A DNA stretch of 64,000 nt from Macrocystis pyrifera (Eukaryota; Sar; Phaeophyceae; Laminariales; Laminariaceae): positions 21,839,168 to 21,903,167 of the forward strand of contig JASSKH010000002.1 in the NCBI GenBank assembly GCA_031763025.1, written 5' to 3'. The notes under the pieces were generated by a model, which was not told the DNA's origin, did not search any database, and was given only the letters and a program-made list of their open reading frames with translations. The position numbers and the translations under genes were made by a program. Position 1 is the first letter of the stretch, and each line of letters begins with the position of its first letter. Of the stretch, positions 21,996 through 34,402 are shown piece after piece.

Positions 21996-22175
21996 GCTCT
22001 CTGCTTTCGAAGTTGTATTATACTAGTGCGCAACCCCCCGCCCGGAAATGGGGGGTTGGAGAAGGGGTGACCCACCGGGGCTGCCCCAAAGGCAACCCCA
22101 CGCTGACAACCGTATACTCGAGTCAACTTCTAGTCTAGCTGGCGACATAGAACTCTCGACGCCAGCCAGCCAAAC
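21996..22175 (-). repeat. Split direct repeat B2
   Basis: GC-rich terminal segment with a CCCCC/GGGGG hairpin, then GTATACTCGAGTCAACT and CGACATAGAACTCTCGACGC. It matches B1 at 22856-23045, and a ~100-bp part also ends satellite block S1. Confidence 0.75.
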
Positions 22176-22639
22176 TGCTATCAGAAAAAAGCAGTTTCTG
22201 ACAAACAACTCGAGAAAACATACCAATTCCAATATAACCTCACCACCACGTGCAAAGAAATTTACACACACTTGTACCAGGCATACACAAAGAACACAAG
22301 TACATTTAAACGCACAATGTACTTCAATATTAATATACGGATAACACCCCTTCTCCTATACTTTCAGATTGCGCGCAAAATCCGAGCCGATGCAACACCA
22401 CGTTTACTTTTATCAACCATAATAGTATGATATAAAGAAACCCCGCTTGCATCAAACAATACAAAATGCCAAAGGCCAGGCGGCTAGCCCCCGCCGCCAC
22501 TCGCGCAATCTACGACACGCGGTCGCACCATCAGCGAAATTAACGGGTACGTACAACATACAGCAACAAACACAAACGTTACTGCGACTATTTAACTCCC
22601 CCCCCACTGACTCCCTGAAAAGCACGGGCGGGTGGGTGG
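22176..22639. other. Spacer between B2 and A2
   Basis: About 460 bp with no counterpart in A1 or B1. It contains no domain I recognise and may be a remnant or a later insertion in the element end. Confidence 0.4.
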
Positions 22640-22855
22640 GAACTCAAACTAGTCTGTATCACACCTTGGACCTGTAGCTTTGCCTCTGCTTCACTGCGCT
22701 GTTACGTGTAGGTTGCGGCTACGTACCAGATAAGGTGTGTTTACCGAGGGCTAAGATTCATGCTACCGTGAATCACCGCAGTCATCTGATTGGCTAAACT
22801 TCTTATGTACGTACAAAACTCACATTCTCTCATTCTTCCGAGAATACTCTGCTTT
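22640..22855 (-). repeat. Split direct repeat A2
   Basis: Matches A1 (28172-28390) nearly base for base, from AACTCAAACTAGTCTG to GAGAATACT. Confidence 0.85.
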
Positions 22856-23045
22856 GCACTTTGCTTTCAAAGTTGTATTATATTATTGCGCAACCCCGCG
22901 CCCGGAAAAGGGGGGTTGGAGAAGGAGTGACCCCCCGGGGCTGCCCCAACGGCAACCCCACGCTAACATCCGTATACTCGAGTCAACTCCCAACCCAACC
23001 GGCGACATAGAACTCTCGACGCCAGCCTCCATCACAAATGGGAGT
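22856..23045 (-). repeat. Split direct repeat B1
   Basis: Matches B2 and abuts A2. The B1-A2 junction therefore preserves the joint that a circular intermediate would have. Confidence 0.75.
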
Positions 23046-23137
23046 TGACTCTATTTACTGATGTATTCTTACGACCCCTCCCCCCCCCCACTTGCAATAT
23101 CATAGGGAACGCATGTGATACCACACTTCTCCATAAT

Positions 23138-24330
23138 TTACTTCTCCATAGTCAACTCTAAAAGTGCATTAACTCGCCCCCACTCAGTGCCCTGGCCCGA
23201 GTGGATCCCACCGCTAATTTCTTCCTGGGCCATAACGTCTGCTACCCAACTGGCATCCTTTCCGTGACTGCGAACATACGCCTTGTACGCATCGGACGCC
23301 CATCGGCCCTCACGCTGCAACACCTCTGGTGTCGCCCCCCCCCGCCGACAAGTGTGTTGCGCCTCCAATCGTCAGAGAGTGCAGAGCGTACTCCTCCGCC
23401 CGCACGCCCGCCAACGCAACCACTTTTCACAAAGCTGTCGTCGCTTGCTGCCGTGTCCACCTGAACAATCTGCCATTACCAACGCCGAAAGCGGCAAGGG
23501 GGCCGACGAGGGAAGAAACAAATAACAAGACATCAATTCGATCATGAGATCGACAGCACCGCCACCTTTACCCACGCGCAACGCCGGACCACAACGTACA
23601 CGCGTCAGAACCGCCCATTTCCGCAGTTGGTCCCCTTTCGACCCACGAAACCGAACCTCAACACGGTCTGCGGTAGACCACTGCGCCACGGTGAGCTGTT
23701 TATTTTCTACGAAAAAACGCTACGTCGGCCCGTCGCAAACAATACGTTTGTCGGCCCGTCGCAAAACAATACGTTTCGTGTACACGTGACCGAGTTTCCG
23801 CAAATATTTCCGACGCGCGAGCCAAAAAACAAAGGAAGCACAGAGGGCAAGCCACAAGACGCGACCCCTCGTCTGCCATGTAGATATCAATTTCTCGCCC
23901 AGACAACATTTCCCGTCACACAGGCCGACGAACGGTTGCTTGGTTGCCAGCGTCGGCACGCGAACGAGCGGCGCCTTTGAGTGCATCAACCAAAGCAGGA
24001 TGAGTAGTGTCCAGCTCGAACCCTCGTGAAATTCGATGAAAAGACTTGATCGCTGACAAATGGCTCTCGATAGTTGCCGACCGCAATTTCTTGATGGCAA
24101 GAGCGTATGCTACGTACTCGAACAAATGCCACACGTTGGTCATGCTGTCTCCGCAACAGTCTAGGAATACAGGCATGCCACACCGTACCCGAACGTCTAC
24201 CCATGCGCCAAAGGGCCCCTGATAAGTGCGTTCAGACGAGGTCGCAATGGCATTTCGCATGAGTTCAAGGCCAACACCGAAGTTCAAAGGGATGTGCCCG
24301 CATCCCCCAGGTCCTGCTCCTGCCACACAA
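23138..24330 (-). pseudogene. Tyrosine recombinase part of the DIRS-like element
   Basis: The N-terminal core-binding part (24326 down to about 23916) has SERTYQGPFGAWVDV and IESHLSAIKSFH, as in phage-type recombinases. A helix with LARASEIFAE (about 23800) matches the first catalytic Arg region. VEVRFRGSKGDQ (about 23660) matches the beta-hairpin with Lys. The C-terminal end has HTCRRGGAT, GRWASDAYKAYVR and the Tyr (about 23270-23360), the H-x-x-R and tyrosine boxes. It would integrate the circular DNA copy. Fossil. Confidence 0.75.
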
Positions 24331-24886
24331 TGTCGGGTAGAACAACACGCAAATTAACGAGGACGGAAGCACAATCCCACCGTGAGATACCATCAGCTGC
24401 CACGTTAAAAATTCCCCGTACGTGTTTTGCGTCGAAGTGCCAACCAGAGGACAATTCGAGCACACCAAGGAGGCGCATCAATGCGCCAGATCTCGGCTCC
24501 TTCCCCCCTCGACCACGGCGCACCCACTCTACGGCTGCTTCGTTGTCGCCCCGCAATAACACACATTCCCCCGTTTCGAAGGGACGTTCATCACACGCAG
24601 AGACGAGAACCCATGCAGAAATTACCATGCCCAGCAGTTCGAGGACATTAATAGATATTTCGTTCTCATTTGCAACGGACTTGCTCGATCCACAAAATCG
24701 AGACTGCTCCCCTGCGTCAAGCTCGTATCGCCAGTACACACCAGTTTCAAGGGAAAACCCCACAACAGCAGTTTTAGATGCGTCCAAAAACAGAGTACGT
24801 GTAGGGAGCCCCCAAGCAAATGATACATCGGAGCAGACAAAGTTCCTCCGCGCACGTCCAACCCTTCCTGAACGAACCACCGCCAA
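24284..24886 (-). pseudogene. RNase H part of the DIRS-like element
   Basis: TLFLDASKTAVVGFSLE (first Asp), EISINVLELLGMV (Glu) and LLRGDNEAAVEWVRRG (Asp), followed by HVRGIFNVAADGISRW, are the RNase H boxes typical of DIRS-type polymerases. It overlaps the end of the RT part. Confidence 0.75.
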
Positions 24887-26125
24887 AACTCGAGGTCACC
24901 ATGGAACTCGGGTCCCAGGGCGAGACGCCGCCCGAGGTTTGCCATACGACACGCTCTGGCGGCAATGCGCGGCATACCAACCGAAGTCAACAAGCGGTTA
25001 ACAAAAAGACGCCCCGGACGCACAGCAAAAGAAACATGCATGAGAAAGCCAACTAACTGCGACACCTGCTTCGCTGAGGCGGATGCACGAGACGAGGGCC
25101 ACTCCGCGAGGGTATTGTGCAGCTTGAGGCGCGTATGAGACGGTAACGTGACCGTATGAGCTTCAGTATCAATGATCCATCCCAACACCTTGGGTTGCGT
25201 GTCCCAGCTAGTTATGTTCTCGGCTGACAAGAGGGGTGGATCGGAAACACCCCGTTCGCCCAACAAGCGAAAATGATCCGACGCCAGCGACTGTACAGCA
25301 CGCAAGCAACGGCGGCCGTCCGGCCACCATTGAAACTCGACGAGAATGCCATCGTCTGCGTAGTACCTCACAAAGAATTTGCGCCCGGTGTTGCCCCCTG
25401 CAAGAACGGGCCCACAATCACGCGGAATAGCAACAACCCGAACCCCCCGCGGCGGGGAGAGTTCAACGTGCGCAACGGCGGCAGCCCCTTGTTGGGAAAC
25501 GTCTGCGCTTTGAAACGTAGAGTGGGTGTGAGCATGCTCGAGCGCAGAGGCCATCAACCCCCAAAACCCAGGACTATTACGCCAACCAAACTGCAAGCGC
25601 AAATCCACGACAGCGTGATCGCCGAAAACGTATCCAAAGGTCGATGCGCCCGCCGGATCAACCAAAAACTGTCGAAAAGCGTCTTTGACGTCCACACGGC
25701 ACAGGAGAATCCGAGGGCGAATACGTGCGTCTTCGCAAAAACAACACCCGTGAAAGCACATCTCGAAGCACATGTCCGAGCTCGCACGATCGCTCGGAGT
25801 CAAAGTCAGTGTCACCGTTAACACTGGTTCGACCGCCCTCGCGCGCAAACGTAAGATCGTGAATAATCCTTAACTTGGGTTCGAGAACGACGTTCAGCGG
25901 TGAAATGCGAAGACCTTGGATCTCGTCTGCAAATCGTAAATTAAACACCACCGCTCGGCCATTCACAACGTCTGCGCATATCTCACTATGGATAGCCACA
26001 GTATACGTCGCAACGCCCGGGTGATTACCATACGCGAGTTCTGTGGTCAGGTCCCCCCCCCCGTGCGATGCCGACGGGCGCGTCCAGCGCGCCAGCACAC
26101 GAAGCAACAAAGAAATACGGGGCAA
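24620..26125 (-). pseudogene. Reverse transcriptase part of the DIRS-like element
   Basis: The fingers block LRISPLNVVLEPKLRIIHDL (about 25855-25915) is followed by CRVDVKDAFRQFLVDP (about 25665-25715), LQFGWRNSPGFWGLMASAL (about 25540-25600) and the active-site box YYADDGILVEF (about 25335-25367). These define a DIRS-type RT. About 26130-26675 upstream is Ala/Gly-rich pol or linker sequence with no named domain. Fossil with several breaks. Confidence 0.8.
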
Positions 26126-26677
26126 TTTCTTGATCTCACCAAACTAGTGCTGCACGACGGCAACGTTAATATGCGGAGAGAACAATGAGAAGCCGATGGT
26201 GGACGGGGAAAAGGGGAACACTGCCTCGACACTGTCGCAAAAGTGAGGAGCTGAGCGAAGAAACCTGACCGAGGCTCGCTGAGCCTCGCCCAGACACTGC
26301 CTGCGCCACTACCTTCCGAGCGGCAAGCCACGCATCTATCTCATCTTTTCTCAACGCATCCAAACGCACGTCACCGACCGCACCCTGCACACACACCGTG
26401 TCAACGGGCAAATAACTCACACGCACTCCCATACTCGTACCTTTCTCTGAGAAGGGAACCGAACCCGGAGTCATAGCAACGTAATAGCGCCCGACGCCGC
26501 CATCGCCAGCCAGAGCACCTAAAGCACGCCTACGCAACCCCCCCGCTCCTTCGCGGGTGATCAGCCGAGTCCCAGCTCCGCCGCTGGCGACCAGCGCCGT
26601 CGCCGCTCCGTAACCTGCCCGCGCCGCCGCCGCCCCCCCCCCGGTGTTGGCCCAACCGACAGGAAAGGCCCAGGTCT

Positions 26678-28171
26678 TCATTCCGAACCAGAAACGCCGC
26701 CACCCCCAGCCCCCCCGCGACGACCCCCACCTGGGCGGAGCACCAGAGCCCGCGACCAATCAGCCTGCGCCGCCGCACCACCTCGCAATCCCCCAGCTGG
26801 TGCCGCCGATCCACTGTCGAAGAGAGCTGCAGGAGACGAGGCGTCGGCCGGGCAATTCGCATGCACGAATTTGCAGTCGGAGAACCGGCATTGCCCCGTG
26901 GACGAAAACATCCTGCACAGCGCGGCCTTCTTCTTTCTGGCCGGACCCATCTTGGCGGGGGCGAGGCTTTGATTCCGCTTGGACGCCCCATCCCGGCTGT
27001 CGCGTGGAACTTGGAGACCTTTGACGAGCCTCAGAACGTCGCCACCGGACGAGCAAAAGGAGCGGGTGCGGCTGAACGCAGGGGCAGGCGGCGCGTCAAA
27101 CACGGCGTTAAACTGCGGGGGAGCAGTCAACGGACGAACTTGTGGAGCGAACCTCATGAGGTCGTTCACCCAAAGACGTAGGTCGTCGTTCATCATTTCG
27201 CTCACAACAACCCGCGCCGCGGAGCCGCAAGACAAAACGATGTTGCTGAGAGTGTGACTGCGAAGGCCAGCAGCCGCGGATGTGAAAGAAACGTCGACGG
27301 GTGCCAACCGGTCAAGGCATGCGCGGTCGTCCGCGACGTCAGCCGAGAGTCCAACTCTAAGAACCGCCATAAGAGCCTGGCGCAAGAGGTCCAGGCGGTC
27401 CGCGATCATCGCCAGGTGGTCGACCAGGCGTTCGGTACGTGGCCCATACGAGGCCACGTTAAAATTGCTGACGGCACGAAGCTGAGCCGCCACCTCCGCC
27501 GTAACATTGATGTCCTCATCCACGAACGACTGGATATCCGCGGCTGACTCGCCGAGGTTCTGGGGCAAGCGTCCCCGAAGCAGCCAGTGTTTACGAGACG
27601 ACGTTTTCTTCCACATGGCCGTGTCGTCGGTAAGCTGCGATTTCTGTACGTGACGCTCCCTCGCATCTCCGCTGTTCCGCACAGAAGGCTCACGGTTGGA
27701 AAAGTTGTCCACAAACTGCTGGAGGAGTACTTCGTTGTGGGTGATCTTGGATGCGCTGCTGGTGACGGCGTCCCAAAGGCTAGCCACAGACAGAAGCACG
27801 TTGTCCATTGTAGATCTGACGCCGAGGATGTCCGTATCTATGCGGGAAAACTCGGATACCACCTGGTTCTGCCAATGCAGAACGTCAGCCTTCGATACCG
27901 CTCCCCCCGAGGCTGCCGGCATAGATGGAGGACCAGCCGCAGCCGCAGTGGTAGCAGCAGCAGCAGTGTTGGCCTGGCGAGCGGTCGCAGCAGCATCTGT
28001 GGCCTGGCGAGCCTCGGCCTCGGCTCTCCCAGCACGGCGTGCGTCGACGTCCGCTTGCACAGCAGCTACAGCAGCATGAGCATTCGCCTCAGCAAACAAC
28101 GCAGCCTGCGCCTTGCGCGCAGCGGTAGCCGCTTTGGCCGTGGCCTCCGGCGACTTGCTCTCGTCGGACAT
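26678..28171 (-). CDS. Gag-like protein of the DIRS-like element, with CCCH finger
   Basis: An uninterrupted 497-codon frame from ATG at 28171, directly after repeat A1. Residues 1-95 are Ala/Arg-rich with coiled-coil character, 96-370 are mostly helical and non-repetitive, and about 430-450 form a CCCH zinc finger (CRMFSSTGQCRFSDCKFVH; C-x8-C-x5-C-x3-H). The tail is Gly-rich. The first frame of DIRS/Ngaro elements usually encodes the nucleic-acid-binding Gag-like protein, so that role is inferred from position and finger. GC content is far above the flanks. Confidence 0.7.
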   Translation of the reverse strand: MSDESKSPEATAKAATAARKAQAALFAEANAHAAVAAVQADVDARRAGRAEAEARQATDAAATARQANTAAAATTAAAAGPPSMPAASGGAVSKADVLHWQNQVVSEFSRIDTDILGVRSTMDNVLLSVASLWDAVTSSASKITHNEVLLQQFVDNFSNREPSVRNSGDARERHVQKSQLTDDTAMWKKTSSRKHWLLRGRLPQNLGESAADIQSFVDEDINVTAEVAAQLRAVSNFNVASYGPRTERLVDHLAMIADRLDLLRQALMAVLRVGLSADVADDRACLDRLAPVDVSFTSAAAGLRSHTLSNIVLSCGSAARVVVSEMMNDDLRLWVNDLMRFAPQVRPLTAPPQFNAVFDAPPAPAFSRTRSFCSSGGDVLRLVKGLQVPRDSRDGASKRNQSLAPAKMGPARKKKAALCRMFSSTGQCRFSDCKFVHANCPADASSPAALFDSGSAAPAGGLRGGAAAQADWSRALVLRPGGGRRGGAGGGGVSGSE

Positions 28172-28390
28172 CCTGAACTCAAACTAGTCTGTATCACACC
28201 TTGGACCTGTAGCTTTGCCTATGCTTCACTGCGCTGTTACGTGTAGGTCGCGGCTACGTACCAGACAAGGCGTGTGTACCAAGGGCTACGATTCATGCTA
28301 CCGTGAATCACCGCAGTCATCTGATTGGCTAAAACTTCTTACGTACGTATAAAACTCACATTCTCTCATTCTTTCGAGAATACTTTGCAT
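28172..28390 (-). repeat. Split direct repeat A1
   Basis: This ~219-bp terminal repeat lies directly before the gag-like ATG and is the partner of 22640-22855. Its outer end GAGAATACTTTGCA meets the satellite sequence CTGTCAAGG. Confidence 0.85.
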
Positions 28391-29245
28391 TCTGTCAAGG
28401 TATACTATTTTCTGGTAAAAAAGCAGTGTCCCTGTATAGCTTATAATTACGAACAAAAACCGGGTTCGTGAATAGCTGGCGAAGAAGGGCCAGGGTGAGC
28501 ACCGGGCTTCACGCGAGGCGGGCAACAGGGCTCACTGTGGCAGAGAGAGAGGAGAGCTTTACCCGGACCGAATCGGTGGTGAGGTGGTCGCGAGACTGCG
28601 GGCGCCGTCCCACGCTAAGAGAGCTCTGCTGTTCGTTTTTTTTCTTTTTGACCTGTGCAAGGTGTTCCAATCAGGCAGAAAATTACTACATGAGGGGACG
28701 GGGATAATTGTTTTTTGCGCGCTTTTCCGTACTTCTTCATACGAAAACACTGCACGCGAAATCAGAGTGAGATCCTGCACATAGCAAACGTGGCTTCGCC
28801 GCAGCATAAACTTCAACGTTGATCACTTGTAACCAATCGAAGTATGTTGGTCTATTCAAGCTTTCTGAACGATGAGCGAGCCAAAGTGCAGATGGGCAAC
28901 GGCATTGCGCAGAAAAAATTACGGATCAGCCTACCAGCTGTCCGCGCCGCCTCTGCCTGAGATCGATATCCACCGGTTGTAAAACAGCCAAATTACTACA
29001 GAGTGCGCATCCGACTATCGGTAGATTGGAATTATCAACCATGTGTTATGATACTGCCTTGCCCGTCACATTATTTCGTCATATTCTACTCATTAGGTAG
29101 TATCATAGTGGCGGTAGCGTTGTCTCGACAAAGGATTCTTCAATGGATATACCCAGTCACAGCAGTGCATCATATTCTCCTGCTGTTTGTTGTTGTGCGA
29201 AGCACGGCAGTAGTGATACTAAAGTAAGTAGTAGTAGTAGTAGTG

Positions 29246-29276
<31 letters not shown>

Positions 29277-30230
29277 TAGTAGTAGTAGTAGTAGAAGTAG
29301 TAGGAGCGAGCGCGATCATACAACTAATTATTGTACCAGGTATTATTAGTACGTAACATCTATCTATCGTCTTTTCCACTCCTCTGCTGCTGCTGATTAT
29401 ATTAGGCAATACTATCAACGCGACGAGCAGCACGCAGCGATCCACAGCGCGGACACCCGCATCGGTACACAACGTAGCAATGGACCCGAGTAGCAGTTGA
29501 GACAAACTAACGCGCCCAGGATACCCGTATCTACGTATTATCATGCACCGCGACGGACAGTATGCCAAATAAAAATGGTCTGTTGATGATGCTGTTGGAA
29601 CGCTCGAAAAATTGCGATGTCACGAGTGAGGAGTCACGAGACGGCAGCAGCAGCAGCAGCAGCAGCAGCAGCTACTCGTAAGAGCTTTGGCCGCCGAAGG
29701 CTTTGAACTTTTGCAGCTGCTGCTCCTGAGCAGCGGCTTAGCTGCTGCGTGCCGCTGACTGCGGGAAACTGTTTTTGCAGCTATTAATAGCTGCTTGCTG
29801 GTGTTTCAGAAGCTGCTGTTGAGCTTTGGCCGCCGAGAGCTTCGGCCGCGATCGACATATATATGCTTCTTCAGGTTGTGGCGACGGCAGATACCTAAGC
29901 GACAGAGAGGGCCCGCACCACTACCACAACACGTAACTAGCTGCTCCAGAGCAGCAGCTCGTCTGAGGAATAGCTTAGCTGCCGCCTGTCGCTGACTGGC
30001 GGTATTTTTTGTGCGGCTATTGTTAGCTGCTTCTGCTTCTGCTGCTGAGCTTTGGCCGTCGGGAGTTTTGGCCTCCAGCAGATGCATGAGCGACTACAGA
30101 AAGAGAGAGAGCACCACCACCACAACAAGTAACTTCTGTCGTCGCGATCACAGACAACCGGCCGAGACTACTTGGTACCTACTATTGGCACGATGGTGAT
30201 AGCTTCCGACAGGCCGACTGATGATGTTGT
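28391..30230 (+). repeat. R-family copy, right part (continues 21500-21995)
   Basis: Matches 57630-59945 with an internal deletion near 28470. It contains a (TAG)n run and CAG/GCTGCT-rich stretches near its end. No coding capacity is seen. Confidence 0.75.
29221..29306 (+). repeat. (TAG)n microsatellite
   Basis: About 28 near-perfect AGT/TAG triplets. The corresponding place in the other R copy (58885-58958) is TAG followed by (AGG)n, so the triplet changed between copies. Confidence 0.9.
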
Positions 30231-30232
30231 AT

Positions 30233-30790
30233 TCCCTAGGAAAAACGGTACACCGGCGTATTTTTGCCATTATACGGTACAAAAAGAGTACAAAAAAACA
30301 ACACGAGGTAGTCAGGGCACACCAAACCCGAGTTAAATTACGTTTCCTGTCACGGTGTACCGTTTTCTGTTAAAAAGAAACGTCTGGTGTAGCTTATAAT
30401 AACACACAAAAACCGCGTCAAGCCTAGAAATTTTGTTTCGTTGCGTGTGCGTGCGTGTACTCAGAGCACGGTACCGCGGACGAGCCCGGCGCCGTCGCGG
30501 GTGTCAGTGGGTCCTGGCGGGCAGAGGGGAGGTTGCAAGGAGCGCGGTCGCCGTTTTCGTGGCTAGGCGTCGTGTGGGCCTCGAGAAACGAGGCAAGCAC
30601 GAATGGGCTCTGTCTGGCCTCCTCGTGCGGTTCCGCTTGTTCTATGTACGAGTTTATAAGGGTCGTTTTGCTATATTTTTGCCAGTTAACGTTACGAAAA
30701 AAATAAAACGAGGTAATCAGAGCACACCGAACTTAAGTTAGATGACGTTTTATGTCAACATTTACCGACACAAAACAATCCGAGCGTTCC
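30233..30790 (+). repeat. R-family fragment (head part)
   Basis: Satellite unit with ACGGTACACC, then TGTAGCTTATAATAA and the GC-rich block GTTGCAAGGAGCGCGGTCGC, then another satellite unit. Related to 32950, 36230 and 57350. Confidence 0.7.
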
Positions 30791-32949
30791 TACCGTGTTT
30801 CTGATGCAAGAATAAAACCCGCACAAGCACATGGTGGAGCACGCTGCCGAGTTCCCAATTCGGGGCCGAAGAAAAATTTGTGTCGCAGGATACGAGAGTT
30901 TTATTGTTTTGAGAAATAAATGTTTGCTGAAAGTTTGAAAATAGGAATATTTTCCGAAAGAACATTTATCGCTCTGGACGAGTCCAAAGACATAAAAAAC
31001 AAACGATTCACGGACCTCTGCTCTCCAAACGTATTTCGGACGAAACGCGTTTGCACGTAAAACTAAACTGACCTCTTCTAACCGCACTTACTTTTCTTCG
31101 TGCTTGTTACTCACACGATATATCCAGCGACTAAACCCAACTCCCCAACCAGCCTGGCAGCAGAAGGCTAGGGAGGATCAACGGAGGCTATGGGGAAATA
31201 AAAACACAAGCAAAAACCGGGTTGGGTTACGTGCGCGGCTCGCTATTACAGCAGTTGCGATGAGGCTACTATTGCGGGCTGTGATCTAGCCTTATTTGTT
31301 CCTGCCCGGTGTAGGATGGTTGACATTGATAGTGCTTGATACGGACAGAGCAGGGGCTGTATCGGAGACGCTACCGGTATTCAGGCATACACGACCCTTG
31401 CCTTGCTTGCCATCCCAAGCCTCCGTGATAATCTCACCCACAGCTCGTTTTGTCTACGCTCTGTTCACGCAGGCGAGAATAATAGGAACACACCTGCCCG
31501 GTGGTACTGCTGTTTCGGGTTGATTTTTACGAGCAGCGAAAAATGCCGATACGCCCACACGATATGATTATCCCCACGAGGGTTCTGTGACCGAGCCTTA
31601 GTTCCGACAACTGCTGACATTTCGAGCGCCTGGGGCGGAGACAGCAAAGGCTTAGCAGCGGATGAGATATGCACGTTTGTACAACGTGTTCATTGCTTGG
31701 CATCCCAAGCCTCACATGTCTGTGATCATATCATCCGCAGCTTTTATAAGCTCAGAGCTGTAAATGCACGTGGGAATCAAGTACGAATATGTGTTATTTA
31801 TGTGAGGCAAAGCTCTATCAGGCAGGCCATATATATATACAAACAACAAACGTACGCTCGCGTTGCTGCTACTTGTACGAGTGCTATTCATGAACCCGGT
31901 TCGACCACGGTGCACGTCTCCGTTGGATTCGTTTACTACCGCTGCTGTTCTGCTGTTGCTGCTGCTATGGATATGGCGCAGCATCGTTCGAGAAAAGGCG
32001 AGGCTGTTCGTACCGGTTTGTTTTTTTATTTTTTGGTGAAAAATGCCGATATCTACAGCCTACTGTAAAAAAATAAAAAATAAAAAATGTCTGAACTAAA
32101 ATGCCATGTCGGCGGCCGGCTGTAAATTTCTGCTTCATAGATAAAAAGGTAAGATCGTCATTGACCTTCATATTGCGTCCGATGCCATGCAGGTATATAG
32201 ACGAGCCAGACAAAGACCTCCTCTGGGATGGATAACCGAGCCTGCTTTCCTCCCAAACAACGAAGGCACAAGGAAATTTCGTCAAATCAAGTGTTTTCCA
32301 TATGCGCACATCATACTCGCACGTTGTTTATCGTACATGCCTGGTGGTTCATAATATTATTAGTACGTAGACGGGTCGGGTACCTGGTGTGACAGTGAGG
32401 ATTTCGGCGAAACTCATACCGGTGTACCTGGTATTATATTTGCAAGCCACCTGTGATCCTGCGACCGCGCGCGCTACCGGATCTGTGGTTTGTCCTTATG
32501 TGATCGTGAGTGCTACGAGTACTACTACTGTAGTAACAGAGGGTCCACAGGACGATTCCACAAAGGTGGCCAGCCTTGCGCTCTCCCCATTGTCGAGAAA
32601 ATAATCTCGGAACTTCGTCAAAGGGGGTGTGTTGTCTTGTGTTCTAGACAGCGGTACACTTGTATGATACGGGCTAGGCTGGTCAGGCTGGTCTGTAGTA
32701 GATTTCAAATTCGATGCGAGAAGAAGTGTGTGAAATTAGAAGGACGAAAAGCTACACCAGTCCTCACCGCACCTTGGACCTGTCTTGACGACCCTGCGTC
32801 GCTGCGTCCTCTCGCTCGCGATTCAACTGCTACAGCAGAACTGGTCCCAGGTGCACTTTGGACTGTACGGGTATAACGACCCGTATTGATCTAACTGGTC
32901 AACTTCTCCCGTACATACAAAACACATATTTTCTCGTACCTCGACAATA
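30791..32949. other. Unclassified region with partial tandem duplication
   Basis: No gene is recognised. Two similar segments, each with CATCCCAAGCCTC and GTGATAATC/ATC-type sequence (about 31410-31440 and 31700-31740), and AAAATGCCGATA at 31540 and 32040, suggest a decayed tandem duplication. Other short frames lack domains. Confidence 0.4.
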
Positions 32950-33715
32950 CTCCGCTTTCTGGTAAAAAAACAATGTCTGGTGTAGCTTATAATAATAAAA
33001 ATAAAAATAAATACGCAGAAAAACCGCGATCAAGCGCCTTCTTGTACTCGTATTCATACGAACAAGACTGGTACGAGTCAAGCGTAGCTTGTACTTCTGA
33101 AGAATTTTTATTTCGTTTCGTGCGCGCGCGTGTACTCAAAGCACGGCACCGCCGGCGCGCCTGGCGCCGTCGCGGGCGTCAGCGGGTGCTGGTGGGTAGA
33201 GGGGGGGTTGCAAGGAGCGCTGTCGTCGTTTTCGTGGCCAAGCGTCGCGTGTGCCTCGAGACACGAGGGAAGCACGAATGGGCTCTGTCTGGCCTTCTTG
33301 TGAGGCTCCGCTTGTTCTATGTACGATTTTGTAAGGGTCATTTCGATATGCAAAATAATATTCAAGGTGCTTATTTTTGCGACCAAACTAAAGTTGATAA
33401 AGGGAACGACGCCGTCTGAGCACCAACTTTGTCGAGCTGGCGAGCGAGGGAGGGCCACGGCGAGCACCGGGCTTCACGCGAGGCGGGCGACGGGGCTCAC
33501 TGTGGCAGACAGGGAGGAAACCATTACCCAAACCGAATCGGTGGTGAGATGGTCGCGGGACGGGCGGGCGGCGTACAAGACTGAGAGAGAAGCCCAGCTG
33601 TCCGATTTTTTTATTTTATTTTTGACCGGTGCAAGGTGTTCCGCTCAGGCAGAAAATTATTATATGAGAGGGGATGTAGATACCATGTCCCCGGTAACAA
33701 CACGCCTACGCATAT
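32950..33715 (+). repeat. R-family fragment
   Basis: Runs from TGTCTGGTGTAGCTTATAAT through GTTGCAAGGAGCGC and GAGCACCGGGCTTCACGCGA to GAGAGGGGATGT. Parallels 57660-58350. Confidence 0.75.
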
Positions 33716-34361
33716 AGTCGAAAACCCAGCTCCTTCCAGATTCCATTTCTGGGAGCGTTCGCTCGGTTATGTCAGGAGACTGTCATGAACCATACATCGC
33801 CGGGAAGCCACCGGTCCACATCTGCTCAACGGATCCGTTGGGCCGGCCCCGCCGCCTGATGCAACGTCCCGGCGGGATTCTAGAAACCCCGCCGGGTCGC
33901 CCATATATGTCCCGTCGTCCCGTTGTCCCGGGACCGCAGGGCAGGAGGAGTGACGCTTCCTCCTCGCCCTCCTCCTCACTTCTCTCAGAGTTCTCTCCCT
34001 CCTGTCCTGTCATCAGACCCTCGTCTGAGCCCTTTGTCACGTCATCACTCAGCCGTCGTAGTTCAACAGACAGAACACTCTGTGTCCACAGAGAGACGTG
34101 GGATCACGACCCACCGGCGGTAACGTAGCCGGAACTCTTATTGAGTCAGGAACTCTTAGGGACGGCAATTATTTTTCTGCTGGCCAAGAGGCCAAAATCA
34201 CCCCAAAATCACCTCAAAATTCGAATCACGCTTATTGGACTGTCAAGTTTGGTGAACGAGCGGCACCTTCCGCGCGGCGCCAACACATCACCAGCAGCAG
34301 AGCAGTAGCGGCACAGCAGCAGCAGTAGCAGCAGCAGCAGAATCCTGGACAGTACAGAAGT

Positions 34362-34402
<41 letters not shown>

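Larger units (their letters stand above)
21996..28390 (-). mobile_element. Tyrosine-recombinase retroelement (DIRS/Ngaro-like)
   Basis: On the minus strand a 6.4-kb element runs gag-like frame, RT, RNase H, tyrosine recombinase. It is bounded by split direct repeats. A lies at 28172-28390 and 22640-22855; B lies at 22856-23045 and 21996-22175. The order A1-coding-B1-A2-(spacer)-B2 is the pattern of Ngaro/PAT-type elements, which integrate as circles by recombinase and leave no target duplication. Accordingly the flanking R-satellite sequence resumes without a duplication. The gag-like frame is open throughout; RT, RNase H and recombinase carry several breaks (about five or more). It is younger than the R copy it interrupts. 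Confidence 0.82.

Noticed and set aside
33768-34110. Possible LTR (TGTCAGG start, C/T-rich body)
   Set aside because: No second copy in the window, no paired end, no target duplication, and no retroelement domain next to it.
34131-34158. Repeated GGAACTCTTA as a target duplication
   Set aside because: The two copies are only 8 bases apart, so nothing lies between them.
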